From assembly GCF_900129375.1 (NCBI RefSeq), contig NZ_FQVN01000004.1, positions 124,001-188,000 of the forward strand: a stretch of 64,000 bases of DNA. Direction: 5' to 3'. This document shows positions 50,271 to 58,743 of the stretch, piece by piece (within the stretch, counting starts at the first letter, position 1; each line of letters opens with the position of its first letter). Both the position numbers and the translations under genes were made by a program. This stretch comes from Streptoalloteichus hindustanus (GTDB lineage Bacteria; Actinomycetota; Actinomycetes; Mycobacteriales; Pseudonocardiaceae). The notes below the pieces were generated by a model, which saw only the letters and a program-made list of their open reading frames with translations, was not told the DNA's origin and did not search any database.

Positions 50271-52712
50271 GTGCGGGGTTGGGACGGGTCGCACCCACGC
50301 GGCAGACGCGCGCACATGGACTCGCTGCGCCGCGCCGCTCTCGGGATGGGGTGGCGAGGACGGCTCCTCGTCGTGCGCGGCCTGCCAGGCAGCGGGCGCT
50401 CCGAGGTGCTGCGCGCCGCCACGGCGATGTGGCGGGCCGAGGGCCTGCGCGTCGCGCCGGCGCCTGTGGGCAGGCCGTCGACGCAGGTCGTCCCGCGAAC
50501 CGTGCTCGTGGCCGATGATCCGGCCGTGCCGGCGGACGCGTTGTTGGCGTGCCGGCAGCCCGGATGCCTGGTGGTGGCCACGTGCCTGGACGACGACGTG
50601 GAGCTGCCCGAGATCGCCGACGAGGTGGTGGATCTCCCGCCGCTGGGCGACGACGACGTTGTCGCGCTGCTGCGCAACGATGCTGGGCTGGACGAGGCGG
50701 CGGTGGACGCTCTGCGGAGCGCGCTCGGGTCCTGGTTCGGCAATCCCGGCACCGTGCTCGCGCTGGTGGGCCGACTGACCGAGGTCGGTCGTCTTGTGCC
50801 GGTGCGGGACCGGCTCTGCCTGGCGCATCTCGAAGTGCCGATCGGACTCCCTCCGGAGCACCACCTGGTGCGGTGTGCCGCCAGGGTGGGTGATCCCGCT
50901 CGGACGGTGCTCGAAGCGGCCGCAGTCCTCGGTGGTGTGGACCTGGCCGACCTGTCGGTGTTCGCCGGCGGCGACCTGGCCGCGGCCGGGCGTGCCGTCG
51001 ACGCCCTCGTGGAGTGCGGTGTTCTCGTGGCGGACAGGGAAGGCCGGCTGAGCTGCTGTTGCGCGGCGCTCGCGGCCACCGTGGTGGAGCAGGCCGGGCC
51101 GGACGCGGCCCGCGCGGTCCACTGGCTGGTCGGCCGGCATCTGCTCGACGGGCTGCGGCGCGGGCTTCCCGTCGACCGGGCCGCGCTCGCCGACCACGTC
51201 GCGGCCGCCGCGCCGGCCGTGGCCGACGGCGGCGCGCTCGCCGGGTGGCTGGTGGAGCAGGTGGCCGAGGCCGAGCGGCGGGAGCCGGAGCGGGCCGCCC
51301 GGTGGTCGGCCTCGGCGCGGCGGCTGGGGGCGCGGACCGACCTGCTGCCGCTCGTGGCGCGGACCGGCCAGTACGACCTGTTGCGCGAGGTGTTCGACGA
51401 GGAGGCCGCCGGGGCGGACCGCGCGCGGCGGTGGGACCTCGCCGCCGCGGGCATGCTGGCCGAGCTGAACGGCGCCGACCCCGTGCCCGCGTTGGCGGAC
51501 GAGCCACCGTCCCGGCTGGCTGCCTGGTGGCTGGGGCGGCTCCCGTCGTGGACTCCGTTGCCACCACGGGCCGACGACGTCGAACGGCTGGTGTCGACCG
51601 CCGAGCTCACCGCGATCTACCACGCTTTGCGAGTCGAGCCCCGGGAATGCGCGCAGGCGTTGCGCGCGGTGCGCAACGGGCGTGCCGCAGAACGGTTCGA
51701 CGACCTGGTCGAAGCCGGTGGGGGAGGAGATGTGGCGACCGTTCTGGAAATCGTGCTCGGCCAGCGGTACCGCAGCGCGCGGAACAGCCCGCCGCGCCTC
51801 TACCAGGAGGTGGTGCGCGGCTACGCCGCCGCCGACTGGACGGCGGCCCTGCGGGCGGTGCGGCAACTGGAGTCGCACGGCGCCGGCACGAGCCCACCGC
51901 ACCACATGGCGCGGCTGGTCGCGGCCGCGATCCACGCGACGCGGGGCGAGTGGCGGGACGCGGAGGCGTGGCTGTCCAAGGCGGGTCAGGACATCCGCTA
52001 CTCCCTGGTTCGGTCCACAGTGGAGTGTGCGGTGCTGGGTCGACGAGGGGAACACGCCGCCGCGCTCGACCTGGCCTGGAGCACGCTGCGGCTCGCCCGG
52101 ACCGAGGGAGCGCGGTGGGGCAGGGAACGCTTGCTGTTACAGGCGTTGCAAATCGCGCTGCGCCTGGGAAACCGGGACATGGCCGAGGCGCTGATGGCCG
52201 ACGCCGAGGACCTGTACCGACGGGACGGCACTCGGCTCACCCGCCAGACAGTCCTCCTGGGGCGCGGTCTGCTGCACGGCGACCTGGCCAGCGCCGCCGA
52301 GGGCGTCGACGTGGTGCGCCAGCGCGGGCACCGGCCGGACCTGCTGTGGGCGTGCCAGATCCTGGCGCGGTTCTGCGACGACTCCCGGAACGTGATCGCG
52401 GAGCTGCGGTCGATCAGCCACCAGGGCGGGACGGAGTTTCTGCTGCCCGCGCGGGTGAACGCGCTGCTCCGCGAGTTCGGAGTCCCGGCGGTGCGGGAGA
52501 CAGGTCCCACAGCTCTGTCCACTATGGACCGTCAGATCGTCGAGCTGATCAGGGAAGGGCAGACCAACCGCCAGATCGCCAGTGCCCTGCGCGTCAGCGA
52601 GAAAACCGTCGAGCACCACCTGACCAGGCTGTTCGCGTGGACGGGGTGTCGCTCGCGGGTGGAGTTGGCCGCGGCGAGCCTCGACGGCCGCATCCCCGGG
52701 GTGCGCGGATGA
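50271..52712 (+). CDS. large LuxR-type regulator (LAL-like), first of a pair
   Basis: An 813-residue regulator. The P-loop region is VVRGLPGSGRSEVL, in which the essential Walker A Lys is Arg. A Walker B-like VLVADD follows. Residues about 250-740 are helical repeats of the LAL type. The C-terminal LuxR HTH is LSTMDRQIVELIREGQTNRQIASALRVSEKTVEHHLTRLFAWTG. The GTG at 50271 has GGGAGCGGC before it; ATG 50316 is the alternative. Its stop overlaps the start of the second regulator by four bases. Confidence 0.85.
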   Translation: MRGWDGSHPRGRRAHMDSLRRAALGMGWRGRLLVVRGLPGSGRSEVLRAATAMWRAEGLRVAPAPVGRPSTQVVPRTVLVADDPAVPADALLACRQPGCLVVATCLDDDVELPEIADEVVDLPPLGDDDVVALLRNDAGLDEAAVDALRSALGSWFGNPGTVLALVGRLTEVGRLVPVRDRLCLAHLEVPIGLPPEHHLVRCAARVGDPARTVLEAAAVLGGVDLADLSVFAGGDLAAAGRAVDALVECGVLVADREGRLSCCCAALAATVVEQAGPDAARAVHWLVGRHLLDGLRRGLPVDRAALADHVAAAAPAVADGGALAGWLVEQVAEAERREPERAARWSASARRLGARTDLLPLVARTGQYDLLREVFDEEAAGADRARRWDLAAAGMLAELNGADPVPALADEPPSRLAAWWLGRLPSWTPLPPRADDVERLVSTAELTAIYHALRVEPRECAQALRAVRNGRAAERFDDLVEAGGGGDVATVLEIVLGQRYRSARNSPPRLYQEVVRGYAAADWTAALRAVRQLESHGAGTSPPHHMARLVAAAIHATRGEWRDAEAWLSKAGQDIRYSLVRSTVECAVLGRRGEHAAALDLAWSTLRLARTEGARWGRERLLLQALQIALRLGNRDMAEALMADAEDLYRRDGTRLTRQTVLLGRGLLHGDLASAAEGVDVVRQRGHRPDLLWACQILARFCDDSRNVIAELRSISHQGGTEFLLPARVNALLREFGVPAVRETGPTALSTMDRQIVELIREGQTNRQIASALRVSEKTVEHHLTRLFAWTGCRSRVELAAASLDGRIPGVRG

Positions 52713-55261
52713 CCAGCGCCGCATCGCGGCTCGTCGGCCGGCGCGACGTCGTCCTCCAGGTGGTGCGGGCGGCCACGGCGGAACGTCCGGCTCCCGTCCT
52801 GATCACCGGGGCAGCCGGGGTCGGGCGCGGCGCGGTCCTGGCCGAGGTGCGCGACACGCTGGAGGAGATGGGCCTCGCTACGGCGCACGTCCCCGTGCTG
52901 CGCGCAGACCGGAACCTGGTGGCCAGGGTGACCGCGGCGCTGGCGCTCGCCCCGCCGTCGGTGCTCCTCCTCGACGACCTGGACCGCGCCGACCAGGAGG
53001 CGCTGACCACGCTTTCCCGGCTGCGGGTGGCGGTCGTGGCGACCTACCGCACGCCCCTCCAACGGCGCCACGCGGAGCTGGCGGCTGTCCCGCGCACCGT
53101 GGTGCCACTGCGGCCGCTGCGCCGCGCCGAGACCGAACGCGTGCTGACCGACCTGTTGCAGGCGAACCCGGTTCCGGAGCTGGTGGACACCCTGCACCTC
53201 GGCAGCCGGGGACGCCCCGCGCTCCTGCGGCTCGCGGTGGACGGCCACCGCGCGGCCGGAACCCTGCGGATCGTCGACCGCACCGCCTACCTGGTGCCCG
53301 CCGGCCAACCACCCGCTCCGCCCCCGGACCACCCCGTGCTGCGGGCGTTGAGACTGGTCGGCGACCCCGACTGGGCCGTGCTGAAGGCCCTGGCCGTGCT
53401 GCACCCGTTGGGACCGGCGGCGGAGGGACTGGTGGCGGAGGCGGTGGGGCTGTCGCCGGACGCGCTGCGGGCGGCACTCGACCGGCTGGCGCCGTACCTC
53501 ACGCGCGGCGGAGGCGCGTGGCGCTTCCGAACGCCGCTGCTGGCGTCGTGCCTGCGGGAACGGCTCGGGCCCTGGGAAAGGCGGGAACTGTCCACTGTGG
53601 CCGTCACGGCGTTGTGGTCCGGCACCGCGACCTGCGCCGATCCCACCTACCTGCCGGAGCGCCTGGTCGACGCGGCCGACCTCGTCGACAGCGCTCGCGC
53701 GGGCGATGAACTCCTCGCCGCCGGGTCCGCCGCGATGCGCCAGGACTACCACCACGCGCGGCGCTGGCTGCGCGCGGCGGCGCGACGCGTCGCCGAACCT
53801 TCGCGTCGTGCCACCGCGCTGCTCCTCCAGGCCGCGACATGTGCCTCCCACCAGGATTTCGCCGCTGCGAAGGAAAGCGCGGAACAGGTGCTCCGCGAGT
53901 GCGTCGACCTCGTCCCGGCCACGGCGGCCCAGGAAACACTGGTGATCTACCTCGTCGGACTCGCCGCCACCGGAGACCGCGCGGCGTTGCGGGACATCGC
54001 GGAGCACGGCTGGCAGGCGCCACCCGGCGGGCCTGCCGGCGCGACCACCGCGCGGGCGATCGCGTTGTGCCTGACGGGCCGGTGGGACGAGGCGTACCGG
54101 CTGCTGAGCGACACCAGGTCGATCTGGGCCTCGGCCGACGACGCCACCACGACCTACGGCGAGCTCTTCCTGATGGGCGCGGCGCTCCTGACCGGGCGGA
54201 TGGCCGAGTGCGAACGGATCGCCACCGATCCGGGGCTGCTGCCGCTGTTCCGCGATCCCCGCCACCGCCCGGGCCTGCTGTCCGCGGTCGCGTGGACCCT
54301 GGCCGCGACAGGCGAGATCGACCGCATCGACCGGTTGTACGCCGAGCACGGGACCCCACCGCACGAACGGTCCACTGTGGACATCGCGCTGGGAGCGCGG
54401 GCGGGTCGCTGGGACGAGGCGTTGGCCGCCGCGCGGCTGGCGTTGGCCACCCGGGCGCCCGCCGGTCACGTCCCCGCGCACACGGCCGTGCGCCAGGAGA
54501 TGGCGAAGATCCTCGCCGCGCGGGCCCAGCTCACCCGTGCCCGTGCGGTGATCGACCAGGGTCGCGCGGAGCAGGACTGCCTCCCGCACGTGATGAGCAT
54601 GGCGGAGGCCGAGCTGGACCGCGTGCTCGGCGCGCCCGACCGGGCACGCCGCCTGCTGGAACAGGGCCTGGAGGTCGCGGCGCGGCTCGGGCTCGTCCTC
54701 GCCACCGACGAGCTCTGGCTGCGCCTGCTCCTGCTGACCCCGGCGCGGGCGCCCGAGATCGCGTCACGGCTGGGCCACCTCGCGCGGCGGCTGGACCTCG
54801 GCCGGGTCCACCGCAACCACCTGCTCGCCCGGGTGGTCGCGCACAAGGACTCCGGCGACGAGGTGGTGCGGCTCGTGCGGTACCGGAACCAGCCGTGGGA
54901 GCTCGCGGAGACGCTGGAGCTCGTGGCCGTGCACGGCCGGGGCGACACCCGGTTGCTGCAGGAGGCCTACGGCCTCTACGGCCAGCTCGACGCGTTGCTG
55001 CCCCGGGCCCGGCTGCGCCACCTCATGCGCGAGCGCGCGATCCCGGTGCCCGGCCGCGCCGCGACGGTGACGGAGAACGAACGCCTGCTCGCGACCCTGG
55101 TCTCGGAAGGGTTGACCAACCGCGAGCTGGCCGCTGTCCTGCGCACCACCGAGAAGAGCGTGGAGGGCAGGCTCACCCGGCTCTTCCACCGCACCGGCTA
55201 CCGCTCACGAGTCGAACTGGCGACGGCCATCCTGACCGGCGAGTACCCACGGCAGGAGTAG
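52709..55261 (+). CDS. large LuxR-type regulator (LAL), second of a pair
   Basis: An 850-residue LAL regulator. It begins with the conserved LVGRRDVVLQVV, then ITGAAGVGRGAVL, in which both the Walker A Lys and the following Ser/Thr are missing. Walker B is intact (SVLLLDDLDRAD). The middle is TPR-like (AAQETLVIYLVGLAATGDRAALRDI and on) and the C-terminal LuxR HTH is VTENERLLATLVSEGLTNRELAAVLRTTEKSVEGRLTRLFHRTG. It is translationally coupled to the first regulator, so the two may form a hetero-oligomer that works without ATP hydrolysis. The target may be the secreted-protein genes downstream. Confidence 0.88.
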   Translation: MTSAASRLVGRRDVVLQVVRAATAERPAPVLITGAAGVGRGAVLAEVRDTLEEMGLATAHVPVLRADRNLVARVTAALALAPPSVLLLDDLDRADQEALTTLSRLRVAVVATYRTPLQRRHAELAAVPRTVVPLRPLRRAETERVLTDLLQANPVPELVDTLHLGSRGRPALLRLAVDGHRAAGTLRIVDRTAYLVPAGQPPAPPPDHPVLRALRLVGDPDWAVLKALAVLHPLGPAAEGLVAEAVGLSPDALRAALDRLAPYLTRGGGAWRFRTPLLASCLRERLGPWERRELSTVAVTALWSGTATCADPTYLPERLVDAADLVDSARAGDELLAAGSAAMRQDYHHARRWLRAAARRVAEPSRRATALLLQAATCASHQDFAAAKESAEQVLRECVDLVPATAAQETLVIYLVGLAATGDRAALRDIAEHGWQAPPGGPAGATTARAIALCLTGRWDEAYRLLSDTRSIWASADDATTTYGELFLMGAALLTGRMAECERIATDPGLLPLFRDPRHRPGLLSAVAWTLAATGEIDRIDRLYAEHGTPPHERSTVDIALGARAGRWDEALAAARLALATRAPAGHVPAHTAVRQEMAKILAARAQLTRARAVIDQGRAEQDCLPHVMSMAEAELDRVLGAPDRARRLLEQGLEVAARLGLVLATDELWLRLLLLTPARAPEIASRLGHLARRLDLGRVHRNHLLARVVAHKDSGDEVVRLVRYRNQPWELAETLELVAVHGRGDTRLLQEAYGLYGQLDALLPRARLRHLMRERAIPVPGRAATVTENERLLATLVSEGLTNRELAAVLRTTEKSVEGRLTRLFHRTGYRSRVELATAILTGEYPRQE

Positions 55262-55799
55262 ACGGTTCGTGCGCCGGAACCAAGGTCTGACTTCTCCTCG
55301 GTAGTCCACAGTAGACGGACAGGACGCTCGCCCCTCGCCTGTCCGGCAGCGGAACCGCTGGCGCGTGCGGGGTATCGCGGTGGTCAAGAAGTCGTATGGC
55401 CGCAGGAAGTTCGCGGGACCCTACACCACACCAGCGCTCTTCCTGCTGCGCATGGGGAAAACCCTCACGTAGTCCTGCCGAGGGGTTTCCCCCTCGGTCG
55501 GCCACGCCGTGGGCGGGAGATCTACCTTCTCCCTGGCTTCACCGGGTGAACCACGGCAGGTCCAGCTCCAGCTCCAGTGATCCCCGTCCACGCGATCAGC
55601 GACGGGACACCGGCGCTCGCGACGACGCGAGCCGGCGACATCACCGAATGACGCCGAATGACGCCGAATGGCGCTGCGCCGTCGCTGTTCGCCCGTGCGG
55701 CCGTCACCACGCTGGCCCTGACCGGCTCGCTCGTCGAGCGCGCGCGGGGACACCCAGCCCCGTGCCGGTCCTTTCCCCACTGCGCAGAGAGGAGACCAC
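55262..55799. other. 538-base regulatory region before the secreted-protein genes
   Basis: No convincing gene. It contains the palindrome variant TCCACAGTAGAC (55305-55316), an odd palindrome TTCACCGGGTGAA (55538-55550), and three 10-base tandem copies of CCGAATGACG-type (55644-55653, 55654-55663, 55664-55673). A 10-base period places the copies on the same face of the helix. This is a plausible promoter region for the GH128 gene at 55800. Confidence 0.5.
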
Positions 55800-56609
55800 A
55801 TGCGACGACCACGCCTGCTCGTGACGCTCGTCCTGGCCGTGCTGGCGCTGCTCGGCGCGACAACCTCGTCCGCCTCGGCCGTCGTCCACACCAAGAAGGG
55901 CGTCAGCGCGGCGAACGTCCCGGGCGCCAACGCCGCCCTCAGGGACGTCCGCGCGGGTTGGTTCTACACGTGGGCATCGGACAACCGGGGCGTCTCCGCG
56001 CCGGGCGTCGAGTTCGTCCCGATGATCTGGGGTCCGGGCTCGGTGACGGACACCGAGCTGAACCGGGCCAAAGCGTCCGGCAGGACGTTGCTGGCCTTCA
56101 ACGAGCCCGACCTGGCCGGACAGGCGAACATGTCCGTGGAACGGGCCCTGGACCTGTGGCCGCGCCTGCAGGGCACCGGGATGCGGCTGAGCGCTCCCGC
56201 CGTCGCGTTCGGCGGGGACCGCCCCGGCGGCTGGCTCGACCGGTTCATGAGCGGCGCCGCCGCACGCGGCCACCGGGTCGACTTCATCCCGTTGCACTGG
56301 TACGGCAGCGACTTCTCCAGCGCCGCCGTCGGGCACCTGCGCGGTTACCTCCAGGCGGTGTACGACCGGTACCGCAAGCCCATCTGGCTCACCGAGTACG
56401 GCCTGATCGACTTCACCAGGCCGACGCCGCGGTACCCGAACCCGCGCGAGCAGGCCGACTTCGTGCGGAACTCGACCGCCATGTTGCAGGGCCTGCACTT
56501 CGTGGAGCGCTACGCCTGGTTCACGTTGTCCACCGCGACCAGCCCCACCGGCCTCTACTCCGGTTCCACGCCCAACGCGTCCGGGGTCGCGTACCGCGCC
56601 GCCCGCTGA
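55800..56609 (+). CDS. secreted GH128-like beta-1,3-glucanase
   Basis: A 269-residue protein with ATG behind GAGAGGAGAC. The Sec signal is RLLVTLVLAVLALLGATTSSASA. The catalytic domain follows the GH128 pattern: KKGVSAANVP, FYTWASDNRG, acid/base Glu102 in LLAFNEPDLAGQANMS, HWYGSDF and nucleophile Glu199 in IWLTEYGLIDF. Family members cleave beta-1,3-glucan, a major fungal wall polymer. It lies with a thaumatin-like and a barwin-like gene on the same strand, suggesting an antifungal set. Confidence 0.88.
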   Translation: MRRPRLLVTLVLAVLALLGATTSSASAVVHTKKGVSAANVPGANAALRDVRAGWFYTWASDNRGVSAPGVEFVPMIWGPGSVTDTELNRAKASGRTLLAFNEPDLAGQANMSVERALDLWPRLQGTGMRLSAPAVAFGGDRPGGWLDRFMSGAAARGHRVDFIPLHWYGSDFSSAAVGHLRGYLQAVYDRYRKPIWLTEYGLIDFTRPTPRYPNPREQADFVRNSTAMLQGLHFVERYAWFTLSTATSPTGLYSGSTPNASGVAYRAAR

Positions 56610-56630
56610 CCTGAACCCGGAAGAGGAGCA

Positions 56631-57452
56631 ATGCGCAAGTTCCTGTACGCGCTGTTCGCCGTGATCGCCGTCGCGGCGACGCTGTGGGCGCCCAGCGCGT
56701 CCGCCGCCAACACCACCAATACCGCCAATACCAATACCGCCAATACTGACAACACCGTCGACGCCGCCGAGACCGCTGCGGCCGCCAACCACACCATCAC
56801 CTTCGTCAACCGGACTGGCGAGAAGATCTGGATCGGCAGCGGGGTCAACGCCGACGGTTCCCGCAACCTCACCGGGCTGCCGACCCTGCAACCGGGGCAG
56901 TCCGCCACGATCACCATCCCGGAGTCGTCCGCGCCGCACCACTGGCGGGGCAAGTTCTTCGCCCGGCAGGACTGCGACGGCGCGCCGGGCAGCACCTTCC
57001 GCTGCCGCGTCGCGGACTGCGGCCCGATGCCGGACCGCTGCACGCACGGGGAGCAGCCGGCGAGCCTGGCCGAGTTCAACTTCGCCAGGCACGACCCGCT
57101 CGCGCCCTGGTACAACGTCAGCTACGTCAACGCGTTCTCGTTGCCGATCACCATCGAGCCGCGCGACTGGTCGGCCCCGCCCGGGTCGCCGGAGTGCCAG
57201 TCCCTCGGCTGCGCCCAGAACCTCCTGCCGTACTGCCCGCCGCAGAACCTGACCCGGTGGCCGGACGGTCGGCCGATGCTGTGCACGAACCCCAACCGCG
57301 ACGCCCCGACCGACTACAGCCGGGCCCTGGCGTCCCGCTGTCCCAGGGCGTACGCGTGGTCCGGGCACGACCGGGAGCCGGGCAACCAGCTGGTGCGGCA
57401 GTGCCGCAAGTGCAGCGGGTTCAACGTCGTCTTCCACCGCGCCAGCAGGTAG
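56631..57452 (+). CDS. secreted thaumatin-like protein
   Basis: A 273-residue protein with ATG behind AAGAGGAG. Sec signal FLYALFAVIAVAATLWAPSASA, then an Asn/Thr repeat linker (NTTNTANTNTANTDN) encoded by an AATACC/GCC DNA repeat. The mature part is thaumatin-like: ITFVNRTGEKIWIGS, then LQPGQSATITIP, the W-x-G-KFFAR strand, and DPLAPWYNVSYVNAFSLPITIEPR, with about 14 cysteines and a C-terminal CSGFNVVFHR. Thaumatin-like proteins bind or damage fungal walls and membranes. It follows the glucanase gene by 21 bases. Confidence 0.88.
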   Translation: MRKFLYALFAVIAVAATLWAPSASAANTTNTANTNTANTDNTVDAAETAAAANHTITFVNRTGEKIWIGSGVNADGSRNLTGLPTLQPGQSATITIPESSAPHHWRGKFFARQDCDGAPGSTFRCRVADCGPMPDRCTHGEQPASLAEFNFARHDPLAPWYNVSYVNAFSLPITIEPRDWSAPPGSPECQSLGCAQNLLPYCPPQNLTRWPDGRPMLCTNPNRDAPTDYSRALASRCPRAYAWSGHDREPGNQLVRQCRKCSGFNVVFHRASR

Positions 57453-57544
57453 GAGCGACCTTCTCCACGGGACCTCGCGCCCCGATGACCAGATCTCCGT
57501 TGCTGTTCAACGCATTCAACGAGCACATCGAAGGTGACGCAAAC

Positions 57545-57955
57545 ATGAGCAAGATCGGCAAGTCCCTGCCCGTGCTGGCCGCCGTGGTGGCCCTGCCCCT
57601 GACGATCACCGGCGCCGCCGGCGCCGCCGTTCCGTTCGCCAACCCGATCGGCGGCAAGGCCACCTACTACGACAACGCGGGCTACGGCGCCTGCGGAACC
57701 CGGATCAACGCCAACACCGAGATGCTCGTCGCCGTGCCGGCGTCGTACTGGACGAGCCCGAACCCGAACAACGACCCGCTGTGCAAGGGCGTCTCGGTCG
57801 AGGTGTCCTTCCAGGGCCGGACGATCAGAGTGCCGGTCAGGGACAAGTGTCCCTCCTGCGACAGAACCCACATCGACCTCAGCAAGCCGGCGTTCGCGCG
57901 ACTGGCCGACCCCAGCCGGGGCGTCATCCAGGTGACGTGGAAGTTCGTCCGCTGA
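57545..57955 (+). CDS. secreted barwin/expansin-like (DPBB) protein
   Basis: A 136-residue protein with ATG 57545 and Sec signal (KIGKSLPVLAAVVALPLTITGAAGAA). The mature part is a double-psi beta-barrel: GGKATYYDNAGYGACGTRIN, then DPLCKGVSVEV and VPVRDKCPSCDRTHIDLSKPAFARLADPSRGVIQVTW. The CPxC and HIDLS motifs are shared with barwin, cerato-platanin-like and expansin proteins. Asp in HIDLS is the conserved barrel residue. Such proteins loosen or bind plant or fungal walls. A very strong terminator follows. Confidence 0.85.
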   Translation: MSKIGKSLPVLAAVVALPLTITGAAGAAVPFANPIGGKATYYDNAGYGACGTRINANTEMLVAVPASYWTSPNPNNDPLCKGVSVEVSFQGRTIRVPVRDKCPSCDRTHIDLSKPAFARLADPSRGVIQVTWKFVR

Positions 57956-57969
57956 CGAGCTGAGCCGCC

Positions 57970-58019
57970 AGGACCGTCGCGCCCTGCCCACCGCCCCCGG
58001 GGCGGGGCGCGACGGTCCT
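57970..58019 (+). terminator. terminator after the barwin-like gene
   Basis: Fifteen-base perfect arms (57970-57984 and 58005-58019; AGGACCGTCGCGCCC and its complement) with a 20-base GC-rich loop. Confidence 0.75.
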
Positions 58020-58333
58020 TCACGCGATGGCCAGCCTGGCCAACGGGCATCGGGAAGAACGCGGTGTTCGCCGCCCGTTCACCCCGAGGCATCATTGTCC
58101 ACAGTGGACACCGTTGGTGCAGAACACGTTCCTGTGTGTCAAGAACGACACGGATGTGTGTACACGATGAGTTGACGTTGAGGGGCAGGGGTGTTGGCAC
58201 GTCAATCCCGACCGTGACGATGGGTGAAGCCGGTGGCCGAGCGGAAGTGGGTGACCGCGACCGGGTCACCGGTGTGATGTCCATCTGGCCGAGGGCCACC
58301 TGGTCGAGGGCCAACTGGTTGAGGGAGAGTGGA
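58020..58333. other. regulatory gap before the small beta-rich protein
   Basis: Contains an exact TCCACAGTGGAC palindrome (58098-58109), a region rich in GTGTGT (58133-58165) and the 15-base tandem repeats listed separately. No gene seen. Confidence 0.45.
58286..58330 (+). repeat. three tandem 15-base units leading into a start codon
   Basis: TGGCCGAGGGCCACC (58286-58300), TGGTCGAGGGCCAAC (58301-58315) and TGGTTGAGGGAGAGT (58316-58330), followed by GGAATG. The third copy provides the GAGGGAGAG ribosome site, so extra copies may offer competing sites or a protein-binding array in the mRNA leader. Confidence 0.65.
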
Positions 58334-58588
58334 ATGGCCACGTACGACACCGAGATCCACACCGGGGGCGGCGGCTGGCAGCAGGACCAGCCGCTGGAGA
58401 TCAACATCCGCAACCGCGGCGAGGTGGTGGGGAGCGGCGCCAGGCCGGCGGCGGGAACCACGGTCACGTGGAGCGGCGAGGCGGGCAACGGCAGTGTGAC
58501 CTTCTTCGACAACGGCAACAGGTTCCACGGATCGGCGCAGTTCCCGGGTGAGGGCCCCGTGGAGTACCGGGGCACCTACTCCGGATGA
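58334..58588 (+). CDS. small beta-rich protein, possibly OAA-lectin-like
   Basis: An 84-residue protein with ATG behind GAGGGAGAG. It is glycine-rich and beta-rich: TGGGGWQQDQPLEINIRNRG, then NGSVTFFDNGNRFHGSAQF and PGEGPVEYRGTYSG. The last motif recalls the GEGPIGFRG ends of OAA-type high-mannose lectins, but this match is from memory and the protein is shorter than the two-repeat lectins. No signal peptide. It sits beside antifungal-type secreted genes, where a mannan-binding lectin would make sense. Confidence 0.55.
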   Translation: MATYDTEIHTGGGGWQQDQPLEINIRNRGEVVGSGARPAAGTTVTWSGEAGNGSVTFFDNGNRFHGSAQFPGEGPVEYRGTYSG

Positions 58589-58594
58589 CCTGAC

Positions 58595-58637
58595 GTGCCG
58601 GTTCGCCCCGGTCGTCTCGACCGGGGCGAACCGGCAC
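58595..58637. terminator. bidirectional terminator
   Basis: Perfect 20-base arms (58595-58614 and 58618-58637) with loop TCT, between the convergent genes ending at 58588 and 58744. Confidence 0.85.
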
Positions 58638-58743
58638 TCCTGCGGGCGGGTGCGTCGGGCGGGTGCGCCCTTCTGCCGGAACCCGCGAGCAAGGAGACCG
58701 CACCGAGAAGTCCACACTGGACAGTGCGGTGCGGCGGGGACGG

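Noticed and set aside
55421-55930. Minus-strand frame of 169 codons before the glucanase gene
   Set aside because: It overlaps the signal peptide region of the glucanase gene and has arginine-rich shadow composition.
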